From NCBI RefSeq assembly GCF_022513565.1, contig NZ_JAKWBE010000033.1, forward strand, positions 27,654-91,653: DNA of 64,000 bases, in the 5' to 3' direction. Position numbers and translations under genes: made by a program. The notes beneath the pieces are model-generated. The model saw only the letters and a program-made list of their open reading frames with translations, was not told the origin of the DNA and made no database searches. The stretch is from Streptomyces gilvus. GTDB taxonomy: Bacteria; Actinomycetota; Actinomycetes; Streptomycetales; Streptomycetaceae. Positions 61,407 through 64,000 of this stretch are shown here, in pieces (positions within the stretch are counted from its first letter, which is position 1; each line of letters starts with the position of its first letter).

Positions 61407-62731
61407 GCACAGAACTCACCGTTCGGGTGGTGCAGGACCCAAGTCGGGGCTTCACCACGCTGCCCGACGAGGTCACGCAGAGCCCCGACCTCATCGTCTC
61501 TCTCGACGTTCTGGCCGGCGACCGGATCCGGGCGCGCATGCACGGCCCGGCCGTGGCGTCCCTGTTCGGCACCGAGCATCGCGCCGACCTCACCGCGCGC
61601 CCGGCCGACGTACGCGCGGCAGCCATGCGGCTGTGCCGCCTGTGGAAGGACGTCTTCGTCGGCTTCAGGTCACCTGAGCACGACAGCCGCCCGCCGTCAC
61701 CGGACCATCCCGAGTATCCCTTTGCGACCCTGGTGGACCTGCGTTCCCAGCCGCCCAGGGCGCTTCTCGAGGTTCTCGACGAACTGGCCCTGGCAGGACA
61801 GCAGTTGCTGTTCGCCACGCTCCTGGGCGGGACGGACCCGCAAGTCGAGGTCTTCCGCAAACACCTGGCGGGAACCCTGTCCGCCCGTGAGGGATGCCGA
61901 GTCCGGTTCGACTCCGAGCTGTACATCCCCTGGCCGATGGTGTGCCTGCGGCCCGAGGATCTGCCGCAGTTCGCCGCAGCCGGCGGACCGGCGGCCGTGT
62001 ATCAGCGCTTTCTCGGCCACCGCCATCAGATCGAGCAGACCGGCGGATCCTACCCGTGGCTCGGCAGCCGCCGGCAGGCGCCGGACGTGCCCACCGTGAG
62101 CCTCAACCACGACGAGCAGGTCGACGTCCAGGGCCGCACCCGGGCAGCCGACGTGGCCGCGCTCCTCGCCCGGGACACCCACTTCGTTCAGCGCAGCAGG
62201 CGTTCCGAACTCCGGCTCGCCCTTGCCGACCACACCCTGTGCGAGCACCTGATGTACTTCTGGTGCCATGGCCACTTCATGCCGAACGGCGCCCACCCGC
62301 CCGCACTGGCCCTCAGGTTGACCGACGGCGTGCCCATCGACGCGGACACCGTGCGGGAATGCCGGCACAACGCGGGGACCGATCATCCCTTCCAGCCCTT
62401 CGTGATGATCAACGCCTGTCACGCGGGCGTACCGGCGGAGGGCTGTGATCCCGCCTTCTTCGGCGGAGCGCTCATCCGCGCGGGCGCACGGGGCGTTCTC
62501 GCCCCGCAGGTCGAGATGCCGCAGATCTTCGCGGCCGAGTACGCGCTGGAGTTCCTCACCCGCTACCTGGCCGGCCGGCACACGGCCGGCGAAGCGGCCC
62601 ACAGCGCCGCCCGGTACTTCGCCGACGAACTCCACAACCCTCTGGGCTTCGCCTACGCCCTGCACTGCGGCATGGACGCACGACTGGAACGAGCCGCCCA
62701 ACCGGCCGAAGCACACGGGCCGATCACGTGA
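61403..62731 (+). CDS. CHAT-domain (caspase-like) protease
   Basis: 442 aa from ATG 61403, overlapping the VMAP stop (ATGA). The N-terminal 190 residues form an alpha/beta part (VSLDVLAGDRIRARMHGPAV, EVFRKHLAGTLSAREGCRVR). The CHAT core follows: catalytic His289 in YFWCHGHFM and Cys339 in MINACHAGV, with FFGGALIRAGARGVLAPQVE as the last strand-helix. CHAT proteases are caspase-hemoglobinase-fold peptidases used as effectors or activators in bacterial immune systems (for example with gasdermins). Here it is the likely effector or processing arm. Confidence 0.9.
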   Translation: MSTELTVRVVQDPSRGFTTLPDEVTQSPDLIVSLDVLAGDRIRARMHGPAVASLFGTEHRADLTARPADVRAAAMRLCRLWKDVFVGFRSPEHDSRPPSPDHPEYPFATLVDLRSQPPRALLEVLDELALAGQQLLFATLLGGTDPQVEVFRKHLAGTLSAREGCRVRFDSELYIPWPMVCLRPEDLPQFAAAGGPAAVYQRFLGHRHQIEQTGGSYPWLGSRRQAPDVPTVSLNHDEQVDVQGRTRAADVAALLARDTHFVQRSRRSELRLALADHTLCEHLMYFWCHGHFMPNGAHPPALALRLTDGVPIDADTVRECRHNAGTDHPFQPFVMINACHAGVPAEGCDPAFFGGALIRAGARGVLAPQVEMPQIFAAEYALEFLTRYLAGRHTAGEAAHSAARYFADELHNPLGFAYALHCGMDARLERAAQPAEAHGPIT

Positions 62732-63711
62732 GCCCGGCCACCGTGCAGCTCGTCGACCTCGACCTCGACGGCCGGCTGCTGGCACCCACGCCTCGAGGCC
62801 CGCGTCCTGTCCCCGGCGACCGGCTGCTGGACCACTTCACCCAGGAGCTGACCGCTCCCGGCTGGGCCACCGACCTTCTGGTGTACGTCCACGGCTGGCA
62901 GACCTCCCCCGACTCCTCACTCACCGCGGTCCGTCACCTGCTGGAGCTCGCGGCACGCCAGCACGAGGACCGTCCTGAGCTGTATCCGGCGCTGCGGCCC
63001 TGGCAGCCGTGGACCGTCCTGATCCGCTGGCCCTCCCGCTCCCTGCCGTCCCTGGGCGGGTACCGCCGCATCCGTGACCGAGCCCACGCCATGAGTACAC
63101 GAGGTCATGCCCCCCGTGTGATCGGCCAGTTGCTCGGCTACCTGGACCTGACCCGCCCCGGCCCGGCCGCACCCGCGGTCCTCGGCACCCGCGACGGCAC
63201 ATACCTGCACGTCATCGGTCACTCGTTCGGCTGCCGTTTCGTCTGCGAGGCCGTCCAGTGGGCTGCTGACGAGCCGCCGACGCTCGGCTGGAGCACGCCC
63301 CGGCCACCCGGACGTCCCTTCACGGTCGACTCGATGCTGCTGCTCCAGATGGCGGCGCCCCGCGACGCCTTCGCCACGACCTTCACCGCGCTGGGCACGG
63401 CGCCCCTGCACGGTCCTGTGGTGGCCACCTACTCGCAGCACGACCGGGCCAACGGCTTCTGGCACCTGCGGGCAGAGAAACGGGCCGGCATCGGCTACGC
63501 GGGCATCGGGACCGCACCCGCGCCGGTGTCCGGCATCCTCATGCACGACACCGGCACCGCGTATCCCGTCGCCGACCTCGACCACCGCTTCGTCAGCGTC
63601 GACGCGAGCAAGGTGTTCACGCACGGAAGCGGACTCGCAGGGGCGCACTCCGACCATCTGCGTCCGGAGACCGCGCACCTCCTCCTCTCCCTGGCCAACC
63701 ACTCGCGCTGA
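62728..63711 (+). CDS. Alpha/beta hydrolase (GHSFG), third gene of the VMAP-CHAT operon
   Basis: 327 aa from GTG 62728, overlapping the CHAT stop (GTGA). LLVYVHGWQTSPDSSLTAVR is the oxyanion strand-turn. Nucleophile Ser166 in VIGHSFGCRFVCEAVQ. A later Asp and His (MHDTGTAYP, LAGAHSDHLRPE) could complete the triad. No signal peptide. It resembles DUF900/lipase-like hydrolases. It may be a second effector, for example a lipase acting on membranes, or a substrate of the protease. Strict coupling argues that it belongs to the system. Confidence 0.85.
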   Translation: MSPATVQLVDLDLDGRLLAPTPRGPRPVPGDRLLDHFTQELTAPGWATDLLVYVHGWQTSPDSSLTAVRHLLELAARQHEDRPELYPALRPWQPWTVLIRWPSRSLPSLGGYRRIRDRAHAMSTRGHAPRVIGQLLGYLDLTRPGPAAPAVLGTRDGTYLHVIGHSFGCRFVCEAVQWAADEPPTLGWSTPRPPGRPFTVDSMLLLQMAAPRDAFATTFTALGTAPLHGPVVATYSQHDRANGFWHLRAEKRAGIGYAGIGTAPAPVSGILMHDTGTAYPVADLDHRFVSVDASKVFTHGSGLAGAHSDHLRPETAHLLLSLANHSR

Positions 63712-63822
63712 AAGCACCCTTGGCACCGCACCACACCGATCGCGCGAGGCAGGGCCGTTACCCGACACTCCGCTTCCCACTCCTCACGCTCCTCCTCCCA
63801 ACACACCATCTGACGCTGCCAG

Positions 63823-64000
63823 TTGAACCCGGTCCCCACTTCAGTCGCTGACACGGGCCGCCGCTTCACGCTCCCTCTGCCCGGTACCCCTGAGGTGTCT
63901 GGCGACGGCCGTGGCGACCTGTTGGCCCAGGACCGTTCCAACACCCTCTGGCGCTACGACGGCAACGGCTCGGGTTCGTTCGGGCCCCGCACGAAGATCG
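63823..64000 (+). CDS. Partial VCBS/FG-GAP-repeat protein, cut by the window end
   Basis: An open frame after the stop at 63811 reads VSGDGRGDLLAQDRSNTLWR, then YDGNGSGSFGPRTKI. This is one VCBS/FG-GAP unit (D..GDGR.DLLA.D..G.LW.Y.G.G.G.F..R..I), as found in secreted Streptomyces beta-propeller proteins. Only a TTG (63823) is available as start and no signal peptide is seen, so the 5' part may be lost or the frame decayed. Right end unknown. Confidence 0.55.
   Translation, partial: MNPVPTSVADTGRRFTLPLPGTPEVSGDGRGDLLAQDRSNTLWRYDGNGSGSFGPRTKI

Noticed and set aside
1..64000. CRISPR arrays, tRNA or rRNA genes, riboswitches
   Set aside because: No regularly spaced repeats longer than 20 nt, no cloverleaf or rRNA-like sequence and no riboswitch core noticed by eye.

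Overview
The window is high-GC actinobacterial DNA and almost certainly comes from a Streptomyces-type chromosome. The evidence is two SsgA-family cell-division proteins, a WhiB protein, LAL-type LuxR regulators, an ECF42-like sigma factor with its YCII partner, frequent GTG/TTG starts and ATGA/GTGA stop-start overlaps. The many single regulators beside single enzymes, the roughly one dozen broken genes and the transposase/integrase scraps suggest an accessory chromosomal region (for example an arm) rather than the conserved core. That placement is inference. I see no rRNA, tRNA or CRISPR array.

Layout. 1-6.2 kb: tail of an enoyl-CoA hydratase, a decayed WYL regulator, TetR plus a divergent quinone oxidoreductase, a Tn3 transposase scrap, a LysR regulator, an SsgA-like protein. 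5.5-8.5 kb: TetR with a triple operator, an NAD-dependent SDR and an HSL-type esterase. 8.8-10.9 kb: nitrilase and a serine/threonine dehydratase-like enzyme. 11-17.9 kb: a low-oxygen/dormancy-like island with a frameshifted cyclic-nucleotide-binding protein, a CBS-BON protein, a DosR-like response regulator, pyruvate formate-lyase with its activase, a pyridoxamine-oxidase-fold protein and a frameshifted Rv1733c-like membrane protein. Three similar GGCC-type palindromes precede three of its transcription units. 18-22.5 kb: a DesK-type two-component system divergent from an ABC exporter operon, ending in a membrane protein that looks truncated. 22.4-27.9 kb: TetR with three identical operators, SDR, hydrolase, then IS, integrase and GH2 debris around an aminoglycoside-phosphotransferase-fold gene. 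27.9-30.4 kb: ArsR sensor and P1B metal ATPase. 30.5-40.2 kb: DinB, DHFR-fold protein, YCII/ECF42 pair, carbonic anhydrase, Sua5/TsaC, VOC protein, methyltransferase, an LAATG-bearing surface protein and a membrane-anchored protein. 40.4-45.3 kb: a gene broken by a triple 8-bp repeat, a GH30 xylanase with two sugar-regulator-like boxes, two alpha/beta hydrolases. 45.4-55.3 kb: three LAL genes (one dead), WhiB, a second SsgA-like gene and an SDR-oxidoreductase operon. A common 18-bp motif marks the LAL and SDR promoters. 55.4-59.3 kb: DUF2182-DUF1326 pair, dead LMW phosphatase, PIG-L deacetylase, S51 peptidase.

The most notable locus is 59.4-63.7 kb. Three genes overlap end to end by 4 nt: a VMAP-like protein with an effector-associated-domain-like N-terminus, a CHAT (caspase-like) protease and an alpha/beta hydrolase with a GHSFG nucleophile elbow. 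This is the architecture expected of an NTPase-linked conflict or immune system, but the usual MoxR/vWA partners are not seen in the window and a hydrolase sits in the third position. The window ends in a partial VCBS/FG-GAP-repeat reading frame.

All identifications come from reading translations and motifs by eye. No database search was run.
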